A DNA stretch of 64,000 nt from Veillonella montpellierensis DSM 17217. GTDB lineage: Bacteria > Bacillota > Negativicutes > Veillonellales > Veillonellaceae. The notes under the pieces were generated by a model. That model was not told the origin of the DNA. It ran no database searches and saw nothing but the letters and a program-made list of their open reading frames with translations. Positions 53,335-62,282 of the stretch are shown here, in pieces; within the stretch, counting starts at the first letter, position 1; each line of letters opens with the position of its first letter. Made by a program: the position numbers and the translations under genes. The DNA is taken from contig NZ_AUFY01000003.1 of the NCBI RefSeq assembly GCF_000426745.1, positions 62,001 to 126,000 of the forward strand, read 5' to 3'.

Positions 53335-53356
53335 AAACCGCCCCTAAGAGCGGTTA
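53335..53356 (-). terminator. Terminator of RNase P RNA
   Basis: AACCGC and GCGGTT pair around CCCTAAGA, and the minus-strand transcript ends TTTTCTT. Confidence 0.75.
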
Positions 53357-53357
53357 T

Positions 53358-53711
53358 GGCAAGCAATCAATAAGCCGAGTTCTGTTCTGTTTACACAGTG
53401 ACGATTATCTTTCTAGACGTATGGTCACCCATACGTTCAAGCGGCACAACCCGAAAGGTCGGCGGGCCACCTCAACCCTTTTCTATTAGGCCTTGCTCCA
53501 GATGGGGTTTACCAAGCCAAACTTGTTACCAAGTTGCTGGTGCGCTCTTACCGCACCGTTCCACCCTTACCATACACTTATGGCGGTCTTCTTTTCTATG
53601 GCACTTTCCCTAAGGTTACCCTCGCCAGACGTTATCTGGCATCCTGCCCTATGGAGCTCGGACTTTCCTCGAACTATAATAGCTCGCAATCGTCTTTCAT
53701 ACTTGCTCTAT
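53358..53711 (-). ncRNA. rnpB: RNase P RNA, class A
   Basis: The minus strand carries the conserved RNase P RNA blocks: GAGGAAAGTCCGAGCTCC with the CR-I region near the 5' end, GGTAAGGGTGGAACGGTGCG, GTAAACCCCATCTGGAGCA, and the 3' segment ACAGAACTCGGCTTA that pairs in P4. The ends GCAAG and CTTGC form part of P1. Length is about 354 nt, right for a type A ribozyme that matures tRNA 5' ends. The exact 5' and 3' ends are approximate. Short frames on the plus strand across this region are not genes. Confidence 0.95.
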
Positions 53712-53779
53712 TTAGTCTAGCACAAATACCGATAGAAAAGCAACTGTCCACAAAATAAGATATATATTAGTTTCTGTGG

Positions 53780-54901
53780 TTAACTCTTAACAAAAAAGAA
53801 ATCTTGTTGTTCTTCATAGGGCATAATCGAAATAGTGGGATCAATTTCGTGTATATGAGGAGAAATGTAGCTAGCAATGCCTATAGCTACACACTCTTCT
53901 GTACCAAAATGGCCTGCATCAACAACAAGGATTCCCAATTCCTTTGCTAGTTGCATATCATGATACTTTACATCACCTGTGATATACGCATCAGCGCCTC
54001 TAATAGCTGCTTGTGTAATAAATTCTGCTCCACTACCAGAACAAATAGCGATGCGTTGAATCACGTCTTTTTTTACCCCTCCTGCACGTACTCTTGCTTT
54101 TGGTAAGACATGCTGCACATACTGTATAAACTCTTTATAATTCATTGCTATTTCCAAGTCTCCTAGGCGCCCCAAATAATGCACTTCTTCTGGTTCTTTC
54201 AAGGGAAATACATCATAAGCAACTTCTTCATAGGGGTGTACTTTTACCATAGCCTGTATCACATTAGAAAGTATCTTTCCCTGTACTAGTGTTTCAATCC
54301 GTTCTTCCTCTACTACTTCCATTTGCCCTAATTTTCCAATAAATGGATGCGCGTCTTCAATAGGTGTAAATCGGCCTTCTCCAACACTACTGTATGAACA
54401 ACCCGCATAATTCCCCATACTACCTGCTCCCGCTATGCCTAACGCCCGTCGTACACATTCACTATGAGATGTAGGGGCATATACAACTAGTTTATATAAT
54501 GGTGAAGACCCTGTTTTTACGAAACCTAAAGAACCTTTCAAACCTAGTTTACCAGCTAGCATATCATTAAGTCCATCCTTCGCAATGTCTAAATTAGTAT
54601 GCGCACTATATACAGCTATATTAGATTGAATAAGCGAATATAACAATTTACCGATGGAAGTAGTCTTATCAATATGTTTTAGACCTTTAAAAATAAGAGG
54701 ATGATGACTAATTATCATATTAATATCATGGTTAATCGCATATGAAACTGCCTCTTCTGTTACATCTAAAGTTGTCAGAATACCTGTAACTGTTTCTCTT
54801 CTATCGCCTACCATCAATCCTGGATTATCCCATGACTCTGCTAAGGAAAGTGGCGCCCATGTTTCCATTACTTGAATGACGTCTTCTACAAGTAAACTCA
54901 T
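53780..54901 (-). CDS. Nif3-like dinuclear metal center protein
   Basis: The 373-residue protein belongs to the NIF3/YqfO family, which forms hexamers with a dinuclear metal site. Metal-ligand blocks are MIISHHPLIFKGL, VYSAHTNLDIAKDGLNDML and DAGHFGTEE. The inserted PII-like domain in the middle (about 125-235) is typical of the long Firmicute form. A GTP cyclohydrolase role has been proposed for some members, but not established for all. Its start overlaps the trmK stop (ATGA), matching the trmK-yqfO order of Bacillus. Confidence 0.92.
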   Translation of the reverse strand: MSLLVEDVIQVMETWAPLSLAESWDNPGLMVGDRRETVTGILTTLDVTEEAVSYAINHDINMIISHHPLIFKGLKHIDKTTSIGKLLYSLIQSNIAVYSAHTNLDIAKDGLNDMLAGKLGLKGSLGFVKTGSSPLYKLVVYAPTSHSECVRRALGIAGAGSMGNYAGCSYSSVGEGRFTPIEDAHPFIGKLGQMEVVEEERIETLVQGKILSNVIQAMVKVHPYEEVAYDVFPLKEPEEVHYLGRLGDLEIAMNYKEFIQYVQHVLPKARVRAGGVKKDVIQRIAICSGSGAEFITQAAIRGADAYITGDVKYHDMQLAKELGILVVDAGHFGTEECVAIGIASYISPHIHEIDPTISIMPYEEQQDFFFVKS

Positions 54902-55602
54902 AATAATTCCTCCAGCTCCTTAATACACTGTTGCGTTTTTATAAATTTATTGGTTCGGCGCAATGCAATGGTCATACTTTCTAATACTGATTGATACTGA
55001 TGAATAAAATTTTCAATGTATTGTCTCCATAAAAGCGGCCTTTCTTCTGCCACTAATGCTCCAACCATCCACAATATAGAGTCTTTAGGTAGATTGGCAT
55101 ATATATCTTTATCCAAACTAGCAGGATCTAATAAATCTTTTTTTATAGCTAGCCATGCTTGATATAGTTTTCCCATATCGTACATAATAATTTCTTTGAT
55201 AATGCAGTAGCCCTCTTCTACCATATATTGCCGTAATTCTGCTTGACCATTTTGTGGTTGCACTACATAAAAGTCTAATAACTCTGGTGCTTCTCTTATA
55301 ATATCACGCATTAAAAATCCACCCATGCCACAAATAACGGCACCTGTTAGCTCTCCTACCTTTGTATTTTGTAGACCATTACTTAATCTACATTCAATAT
55401 ATGATGTTAACTGACATGACTCAATATATCGTTTTGCCGTCTCCAATGGTCTTGCATTTACATCAATAGCAATAACCCGACCGGCCTTTTTCTCCTTAAT
55501 CATGGCTACTGCCAGATAGCCATGATCAGTTCCTACATCGGCAATAACACCTGCTTGTGGAACAATATCTAATATAGCCTGTAATCGCTTCGTTAATTTC
55601 AC
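54898..55602 (-). CDS. trmK: tRNA (adenine(22)-N1)-methyltransferase
   Basis: The 234-residue protein is a SAM methyltransferase of the TrmK family, which methylates N1 of A22 in the D-loop of certain tRNAs. Motif I is VIADVGTDHGYLAVAM, motif II AIDVNARPLETAKRYI, and the catalytic block is GAVICGMGGFLMRDII. Its C-terminal coiled-coil-like helical part (about 165-234) is typical. The start is GTG with GAGG five to six bases upstream. It overlaps the Nif3 gene by four bases. Confidence 0.93.
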   Translation of the reverse strand: MKLTKRLQAILDIVPQAGVIADVGTDHGYLAVAMIKEKKAGRVIAIDVNARPLETAKRYIESCQLTSYIECRLSNGLQNTKVGELTGAVICGMGGFLMRDIIREAPELLDFYVVQPQNGQAELRQYMVEEGYCIIKEIIMYDMGKLYQAWLAIKKDLLDPASLDKDIYANLPKDSILWMVGALVAEERPLLWRQYIENFIHQYQSVLESMTIALRRTNKFIKTQQCIKELEELL

Positions 55603-55833
55603 AGTACACCTCTTTATGACTGATACTCTATAGCAAATAGATACATCACATAACTAGTACTTACTTCACACTTATAATAATCGCCATTCTATAAAAGTTC
55701 AAGTTCTACTTATATCCTTTTTCTTTCTAGTGGATATAAACAAAGATAGACATCTATATTGAATTAGAGAAAACTAATACCAATATAAATGTCTACTAAA
55801 CTATCCTATCTTGTATATTATATAGAATGTATC

Positions 55834-55908
55834 TGGTGGGCCCACCTGGGTTCGAACCAGGGACCGACCGGTTATGAGCCGGTTGCTCTACCACTGAGCT
55901 ATAGGCCC
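55834..55908 (-). tRNA. tRNA with anticodon CAU, probably tRNA-Ile2 (lysidine type)
   Basis: The minus strand folds as a complete 72-nt cloverleaf plus encoded CCA (55836-55834). The acceptor arm is GGGCCTA / TGGGCCC, D-arm GCTC...GAGC, anticodon arm ACCGG-CTCATAA-CCGGT and T-arm CCTGG-TTCGAAC-CAGG. The anticodon is CAU. Pairs C4-G69 and C5-G68 in the acceptor arm are those known to mark tRNA-Ile2 for TilS in E. coli, so I favour Ile over elongator Met. The identity is inference. It is a lone tRNA gene. Confidence 0.92.
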
Positions 55909-55955
55909 ATGCGATTAATCATCTTCATAATTATACTCAATTTTTCAGTTTATCG

Positions 55956-56717
55956 TCAAGGATATTTTATAATTTCCTTCAATATTTTTTTGCCTTGTAT
56001 ATCTTCTTGTGCCCATGTCAAAGGTACAACTGTAATCATATCATTTCTGCTATAATATACATCACTATCTTCTTCACTAAAATCTTTAACAACCGTACCA
56101 GCAACCCAAAAATAATTACGTCCTCGCGTATCAATACGAGGATCAATAATATTTACATATTTTTGATACCCTTGTGATGCAATTCGAACTCGTGACCAAT
56201 CATATGGTCCATTATAAGGAATATTAACATTTAATAATCCCTTATAGTCATGTTCTAAAAAAAATTTAGTAATAAACGTTTCTATAAAAGGAAATAAAGT
56301 CGATACATGATTTGCATTATACTTTTCAACAGATAATGCTAATGATGGAATGCCATAAAAAAGGCCCTCCATAGCTGCTCCTATAGTCCCAGAGTATATT
56401 GCATCAGAGCCTAAATTATATCCATGATTAATACCTGATATAAATAAATCTGGCATATCTTCCATTAAATAGTACGATAAAGCAAATTTAGCACAATCTG
56501 TAGGTGTCCCTGTAAGGGAGTAAATCTTTAATGCATCCCTATCTGTAAAAATTTTCTTCATATGTATGGGATTATCAATTGTTAACGCATGTGATTTAGC
56601 GCTCTGCTCCATGGCTGGTGCTATAACAGTAACTCGATGACGCTTTGCCAAATAATCTGCCAAGTCTCTCAAGCCTTTTGCCTCTACACCATCATCATTT
56701 GTCATTAAAATATGCAT
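55956..56717 (-). CDS. surE: 5'/3'-nucleotidase SurE
   Basis: The 253-residue protein is a metal-dependent nucleoside monophosphate phosphatase. The metal motif LMTNDDGVEAKGL is at the start, followed by APAMEQSAKSHALT, LTGTPTDCAKFAL and ISGINHGYNLGSDAIYSGTIGAAMEG. Length is normal. AGGAGG lies before the ATG and abuts the T-run of the terminator of the upstream glycosyltransferase gene, leaving almost no leader between. No pcm or nlpD partner, common in Proteobacteria, is adjacent. Confidence 0.95.
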   Translation of the reverse strand: MHILMTNDDGVEAKGLRDLADYLAKRHRVTVIAPAMEQSAKSHALTIDNPIHMKKIFTDRDALKIYSLTGTPTDCAKFALSYYLMEDMPDLFISGINHGYNLGSDAIYSGTIGAAMEGLFYGIPSLALSVEKYNANHVSTLFPFIETFITKFFLEHDYKGLLNVNIPYNGPYDWSRVRIASQGYQKYVNIIDPRIDTRGRNYFWVAGTVVKDFSEEDSDVYYSRNDMITVVPLTWAQEDIQGKKILKEIIKYP

Positions 56718-56730
56718 ATAACCTCCTAAA

Positions 56731-56773
56731 AAAGAGTCGCCTTTTTATGTATTTACATGATAGCGACTCTTTA
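56731..56773 (-). terminator. Terminator between the CESA-like gene and surE
   Basis: AAAGAGTCGC (56731-56740) pairs with GCGACTCTTT (56763-56772), and the minus-strand transcript continues TTTTTT directly into the surE ribosome binding site. Confidence 0.75.
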
Positions 56774-56777
56774 TATT

Positions 56778-58037
56778 CTATTTGTTTCCCACATCATTCA
56801 TGCGCGTTAATTTAATATCTGACATGGATACAGCACGAATATGTTTTGTATGATGCCACTCTGTTTTATGACGTCTAAAGAACCCTAAAATATTAATAAT
56901 CATCCATGAATATACAAAAATAGGATAAATTAAGTAATATAAATATATCTTAAAGGGCACTTTTATTTGTAATAGAATCAATAATGGAACTACATATTGT
57001 GCAATGCCTATGAAAGAAAGCACTGACATTGGCAAAATTTGTTGCCAAAGGCTCGTATAAATAGGTGCTACATATGTATTTACTAGGGATAGCAACAACA
57101 TAATGGTAGACAACATCATAAAATAAGGTCCACTGACTTGCATGATGCCATCCAGGATTTTAATATTTCGTTGTCGTATACCAGCTATGAATAACTGAGG
57201 AATATATCGTCCAGCACAATCAAATTGTCCTTGTGCCCATCGCAATCGCTGATTCCACGATTGCACAAAAGTTAATACCTTTTCATCATAAATAATTGCA
57301 TCATGAGCCCAACATGTACGAATGCCTCTTGTTAACATTTTCATGGAGTATTCCATATCTTCTGTTAAACTCGTACAACCCCAGCCATACTTTCGTACAA
57401 TATCAGATCTAAAACACATCCCTGTACCGCCTAATGCAGTAGATAAACCTAATCGATATTTTGCTAAATGCACCATATGATTGACCATCCAAAAAGCGAT
57501 TGAAAAGCATCCAGAAATCCATGTATCCACTGGATTTTTAGCATTTAAATAACCTTGGATAATATGCTCTCCCTTTTCTAGATGCCAATTCATTTCTTGT
57601 AAAAATTTAGGATGCACTAAATTATCAGCATCAAAAATACAAAATGCATCATAGTTAGTGTCCATAGATAATAATCTATCAAACATCCATCCCATGGCAT
57701 ACCCCTTACCTTTAGCCCTCGCATCTGTTCTCTCATATACGATGGCCCCGGCTTGTTCTGCTACTAACTTTGTGTTATCAGTACAATTATCTGCCACTAC
57801 AAAAATATCAAACAACTCCTTAGGATATTCTTGTAGTTTCAAGTTATCGATAAGTGAAGCAATAACACACGCTTCATTATGCGCACAAATAATAATAGCA
57901 AAACGGTTTTTAGGAGCATATATTTTAACTTCTTTATGTTTCCATAAACCTACAAACATTAAAATCAATAGATATATAGTATATATGAAAATAATTATTT
58001 GGATAGGAATTAACAATAGATCTAAATAGTAATCCAT
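56778..58037 (-). CDS. CESA-like family 2 membrane glycosyltransferase
   Basis: The 419-residue protein has one N-terminal membrane helix, a GT2 domain, and three to four C-terminal helices. Motifs are AIIICAHNEACVIASLI, VVADNCTDNT, CIFDADNLVHP (DxD), GGTGMCFR, SLTEDMEYSM (TED) and QSWNQRLRWAQGQFDC (the Q(Q/R)xRW motif). These are the signature of processive beta-glycan synthases of the cellulose/hyaluronan/PgaC type. No accessory BcsB/PgaA-type gene is adjacent. The product is unknown. It may feed the deacetylase operon at 9.5-12.7 kb; that link is inference only. GGAGG precedes the ATG. Confidence 0.88.
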   Translation of the reverse strand: MDYYLDLLLIPIQIIIFIYTIYLLILMFVGLWKHKEVKIYAPKNRFAIIICAHNEACVIASLIDNLKLQEYPKELFDIFVVADNCTDNTKLVAEQAGAIVYERTDARAKGKGYAMGWMFDRLLSMDTNYDAFCIFDADNLVHPKFLQEMNWHLEKGEHIIQGYLNAKNPVDTWISGCFSIAFWMVNHMVHLAKYRLGLSTALGGTGMCFRSDIVRKYGWGCTSLTEDMEYSMKMLTRGIRTCWAHDAIIYDEKVLTFVQSWNQRLRWAQGQFDCAGRYIPQLFIAGIRQRNIKILDGIMQVSGPYFMMLSTIMLLLSLVNTYVAPIYTSLWQQILPMSVLSFIGIAQYVVPLLILLQIKVPFKIYLYYLIYPIFVYSWMIINILGFFRRHKTEWHHTKHIRAVSMSDIKLTRMNDVGNK

Positions 58038-58052
58038 TTAATTTCCTCCACT

Positions 58053-58721
58053 CTATTTGAATCTATTGAAAAGTGTATTAAGTATACCAAATAGTGCATA
58101 CAAAACAAATATCAAAACAGCCCATGCATGCCAATTAAGTATCATTCCAATAATAAATAAAAGTACTACAATTCCTATAGCAATCTTATGCATAACATCT
58201 GCACTTTTACCTTTAAAGTCTGGATAATGCACATTGCTCACCATCAAATAGCCTACAACTATCATGGCAATTAGCACAATAACCGGTGATACACTAACTC
58301 CACATAAAACATATGTTGCTACCATACATCCTGCTGCTGGAATAGGTAACCCTTGAAAATATCCGTGTACTTCTTCTGTCATAATATTAAATCGTGCTAA
58401 TCGGAATGCACCACATACGGCAAAGGCCAATAACGGCACATATGATAACCAGCCCATGCCAAACAATTCTTTAGAAAACAACAAAAATGCTGGAGAAACA
58501 CCAAATCCCACTACATCTGCTAATGAATCTAGCTCACGCCCCAGAGGACCTGCTACACCTAAGGCTCTTGCAATTCTTCCATCTAGAGCATCTGCTAGCA
58601 AAGATAATAATACGCAAATAGCCGCCCCTTCATAATATCCCTTAGCGGACATAGTAATTCCTATGACACCAAAGGCCAAATTAGAGCTTGTGGCTATGCA
58701 CGGAAATATCGATCTATTCAT
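58053..58721 (-). CDS. pssA: CDP-diacylglycerol--serine O-phosphatidyltransferase
   Basis: The 222-residue membrane protein makes phosphatidylserine from CDP-diacylglycerol and serine. The CDP-alcohol phosphatidyltransferase motif is DALDGRIARALGVAGPLGRELDSLAD. Hydrophobic helices make up the rest. The frame opens with TTG at 58739, but GGGAGG lies ten bases before the ATG at 58721. It overlaps the end of psd by eight bases, so phosphatidylserine synthesis and decarboxylation are coupled. Confidence 0.94.
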   Translation of the reverse strand: MNRSIFPCIATSSNLAFGVIGITMSAKGYYEGAAICVLLSLLADALDGRIARALGVAGPLGRELDSLADVVGFGVSPAFLLFSKELFGMGWLSYVPLLAFAVCGAFRLARFNIMTEEVHGYFQGLPIPAAGCMVATYVLCGVSVSPVIVLIAMIVVGYLMVSNVHYPDFKGKSADVMHKIAIGIVVLLFIIGMILNWHAWAVLIFVLYALFGILNTLFNRFK

Positions 58722-59370
58722 GACTTGGCAACCTCCCAATCACAGTATCTCCTCCAGAAATATGTTGTCCTTTTTTTACCAGTATTTCCACATCCGTAGG
58801 CATACATATTTCTGTACACGATCCAAACTTAATCATTCCATATAACTGTCCTTTTTCTAAATGAGATCCTAAGTCTGTCCATGAAATAATTCTTCTAGCT
58901 AATAATCCTGCAATTTGAGTAACTAATACTTCTATTTTTCCATTGTCAATACAAATAGTATGACGTTCATTCTCAAATCCTACTTCTTTTTTATAGGCAG
59001 GTAAAAATCCGCCACATGTATATTGTCTAAAAGTAATTTCTCCTTCAATTGGTGCTCGATTAACATGAACATCAAATACAGAAAGAAATATAGTCACTTT
59101 TTTTACTTTTCTGTTAAGGAATAAATCCTCATAAACTTCAGAAATATCCATAACTTTGCCATCTGCTGGCGACAAAATAAGATTTTCACCTTTAGGAATC
59201 GTACGTTTAGGATTTCTAAAAAAATATAGAAAGAAACATGCTAGCACAAATGGAATGATTGCTAAAAATTTTAATATAGATGAACTAGCTACATTCCATA
59301 TGATAATCGCCAAAATGAACATAGCTCCTATCAATACAAATCCATCTTTTACAATACGCCCTGTTGGCAT
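58714..59370 (-). CDS. psd: Phosphatidylserine decarboxylase, short type
   Basis: The 218-residue protein converts phosphatidylserine to phosphatidylethanolamine. It is the short class with a membrane N-terminus. The self-cleavage site that creates the pyruvoyl group is KFGSCTEICMP, with Ser the pyruvoyl precursor; the residue after Ser is Cys where relatives often have Arg. The earlier block SPADGKVMDISEV and FLSVFDVHVNRAPIEG are intact. AGGAGG precedes the ATG. The neighbours are pssA (overlap) and a WecG/TagA glycosyltransferase 14 bases upstream. Confidence 0.94.
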   Translation of the reverse strand: MPTGRIVKDGFVLIGAMFILAIIIWNVASSSILKFLAIIPFVLACFFLYFFRNPKRTIPKGENLILSPADGKVMDISEVYEDLFLNRKVKKVTIFLSVFDVHVNRAPIEGEITFRQYTCGGFLPAYKKEVGFENERHTICIDNGKIEVLVTQIAGLLARRIISWTDLGSHLEKGQLYGMIKFGSCTEICMPTDVEILVKKGQHISGGDTVIGRLPSHE

Positions 59371-59384
59371 AGTGTATCTCCCTC

Positions 59385-60125
59385 CTAGTTTTTATTAGTT
59401 TTTACAGCAAACATAAACTTAGGTAACGCAACCATGCGAGTAATTCGTTTTGGTTCTAGATACAATCGATATAACCACTCTAATCGGTGACGTTGCATCC
59501 ATTGAGGTGCTCTAGGTATATTGCCTGCCAATACATCAAAAGAACCTCCAACTCCCATAGCTACTACGCCATCAAGCTGTGATAACCGTTGAGCAATCCA
59601 TTTCTCTTGCTTTGGCACACCTAAAGCAACAAAAATCAATTTAGCTCCCCCATCTTGAATCGTCTTGATAATAGTTTTTTCTTCATCAGCATTAAAAAAG
59701 CCGGAATGTATGCCCACTATATTGAGTGGTCCCACTTCCCGCTGTAAATTATCTACTGCTTGTTGAGCAACACCATCAGCAGCGCCTAGGCAATAAATAG
59801 GTGTATTTTTAGTGGCTGCCATTTTAAATAACCGACGAGTCAAATCAATCCCCGTTACACGTTCCGGAAAATGTTCTCCTTTTTGTTCAGCTGCCCATAA
59901 TACACCTGCACCATCTGGCACCACTAAACTCGCCTGATTTAATATATTCTTTAATTCTTCATCTTCTCTAGCTAACATTACCATTTCAGCATTTGCCGTG
60001 GCTACAATATGTAGCCCCGGCTGCTTCATGAATCCATAAATCCGTTCTACAGATTCATCCATGGTAACTGCATCAATAGGTATAGATAATACCTTTAATT
60101 GATTACGCAAATTCTCACACCTCAT
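59385..60125 (-). CDS. WecG/TagA/CpsF-family glycosyltransferase
   Basis: The 246-residue protein belongs to the GT26 family that adds a second sugar to undecaprenyl-diphosphate-linked GlcNAc. Motifs are IVATANAEMVMLAREDEEL, VVPDGAGVLWA, RVTGIDLTRRL, and the C-terminal FVALGVPKQEKWI and GVGGSFDVLAGNIPRAP. It therefore acts in a surface polysaccharide pathway at the cytoplasmic membrane. The ATG at 60125 lacks a ribosome binding site; GAGG at nine bases before an in-frame TTG (60110) makes that the alternative. It begins four bases after guaB. Confidence 0.9.
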   Translation of the reverse strand: MRCENLRNQLKVLSIPIDAVTMDESVERIYGFMKQPGLHIVATANAEMVMLAREDEELKNILNQASLVVPDGAGVLWAAEQKGEHFPERVTGIDLTRRLFKMAATKNTPIYCLGAADGVAQQAVDNLQREVGPLNIVGIHSGFFNADEEKTIIKTIQDGGAKLIFVALGVPKQEKWIAQRLSQLDGVVAMGVGGSFDVLAGNIPRAPQWMQRHRLEWLYRLYLEPKRITRMVALPKFMFAVKTNKN

Positions 60126-60128
60126 ATA

Positions 60129-61622
<1,494 letters not shown>

Positions 61623-61685
61623 TTAACCATCACAAACCTACTATATGTATTGCTAATATAATACAATCTGTTCTAGTATGTCGTT

Positions 61686-61871
61686 TTATCGTTCGGAACG
61701 AAGAACGCCACCTTCCATAAATTCATCTGCCTTTAAATCAACAAACATGACTTTTACCGCTTCCATAGGCACACCGATAATATCAACTGTAGCTTTTGTA
61801 ATTGCACTAGCTAATTCTTTTTTCTGTTCTTTTGTACGACCTTCAACAAGCTCTACATGAATCATTGGCAT
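61686..61871 (-). CDS. 4-oxalocrotonate tautomerase family protein
   Basis: The 61-residue protein is a small tautomerase that uses its N-terminal proline (Pro2 of the gene product, MPMIHVELVEGRT) as catalytic base after removal of the Met. The body EQKKELASAITKATVDIIG is typical. The frame opens at 61889, but GGAGG is eight bases before the ATG at 61871. The substrate is unknown; these enzymes are diverse. It lies 103 bases upstream of guaB on the same strand. Confidence 0.9.
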   Translation of the reverse strand: MPMIHVELVEGRTKEQKKELASAITKATVDIIGVPMEAVKVMFVDLKADEFMEGGVLRSER

Positions 61872-61889
61872 AATCATTACCTCCATCAT

Positions 61890-62282
61890 AAAACCGAAAT
61901 AGTGAATTTCTATTACTTAATTATACGTCATAATGCCTCTATATGACAACACTATAATGCCTCTATATGACAACACTATAATACCTATATATGAGAACAC
62001 TCTAGTAAAAGTTACCCTCTTTCATTTTAGAATCGTACACCATTTAGAAAATTAAATGGCAGCATATCTTCTCTTAAGATTGTCACTTCTTATTCAAACA
62101 AAACAAAGTAGATTAGATTCTATGACTACTATGGCCACATAGATTATATCTACATCATCATTAATTTGAGCATTGAGTATGAAAGAATGCATCGTAAATT
62201 CAATTATTATTGACAACTTATCACGAAGCATAGGTAAATAGATATGAAATTATGCTGTATATAACAAAAAATACTATTCCTA
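61890..62282. other. Gene-free spacer between recG and the tautomerase gene
   Basis: About 390 bases. It contains the triple 24-bp repeat described separately; otherwise AT-rich without gene, clear terminator or RNA motif. Confidence 0.5.
61930..62001. repeat. Three tandem copies of a 24-bp repeat
   Basis: Copies at 61930-61953 and 61954-61977 are identical (start ATAATGCCTCTATATG, end ACAACACT). The third, 61978-62001, has a few changes (ATAATACC, TATATGAGAA). There is no spacer between copies, so this is not a CRISPR array; it is a minisatellite-like repeat in an intergenic spacer. Confidence 0.9.

Noticed and set aside
53398-53758. Three overlapping plus-strand open frames of 71-75 codons
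   Set aside because: They lie wholly or mostly inside the RNase P RNA on the other strand, lack ribosome binding sites and have no protein-like composition.
61930-62001. Possible CRISPR array
   Set aside because: The 24-bp units are directly adjacent with no spacers and there are no cas genes in the window.
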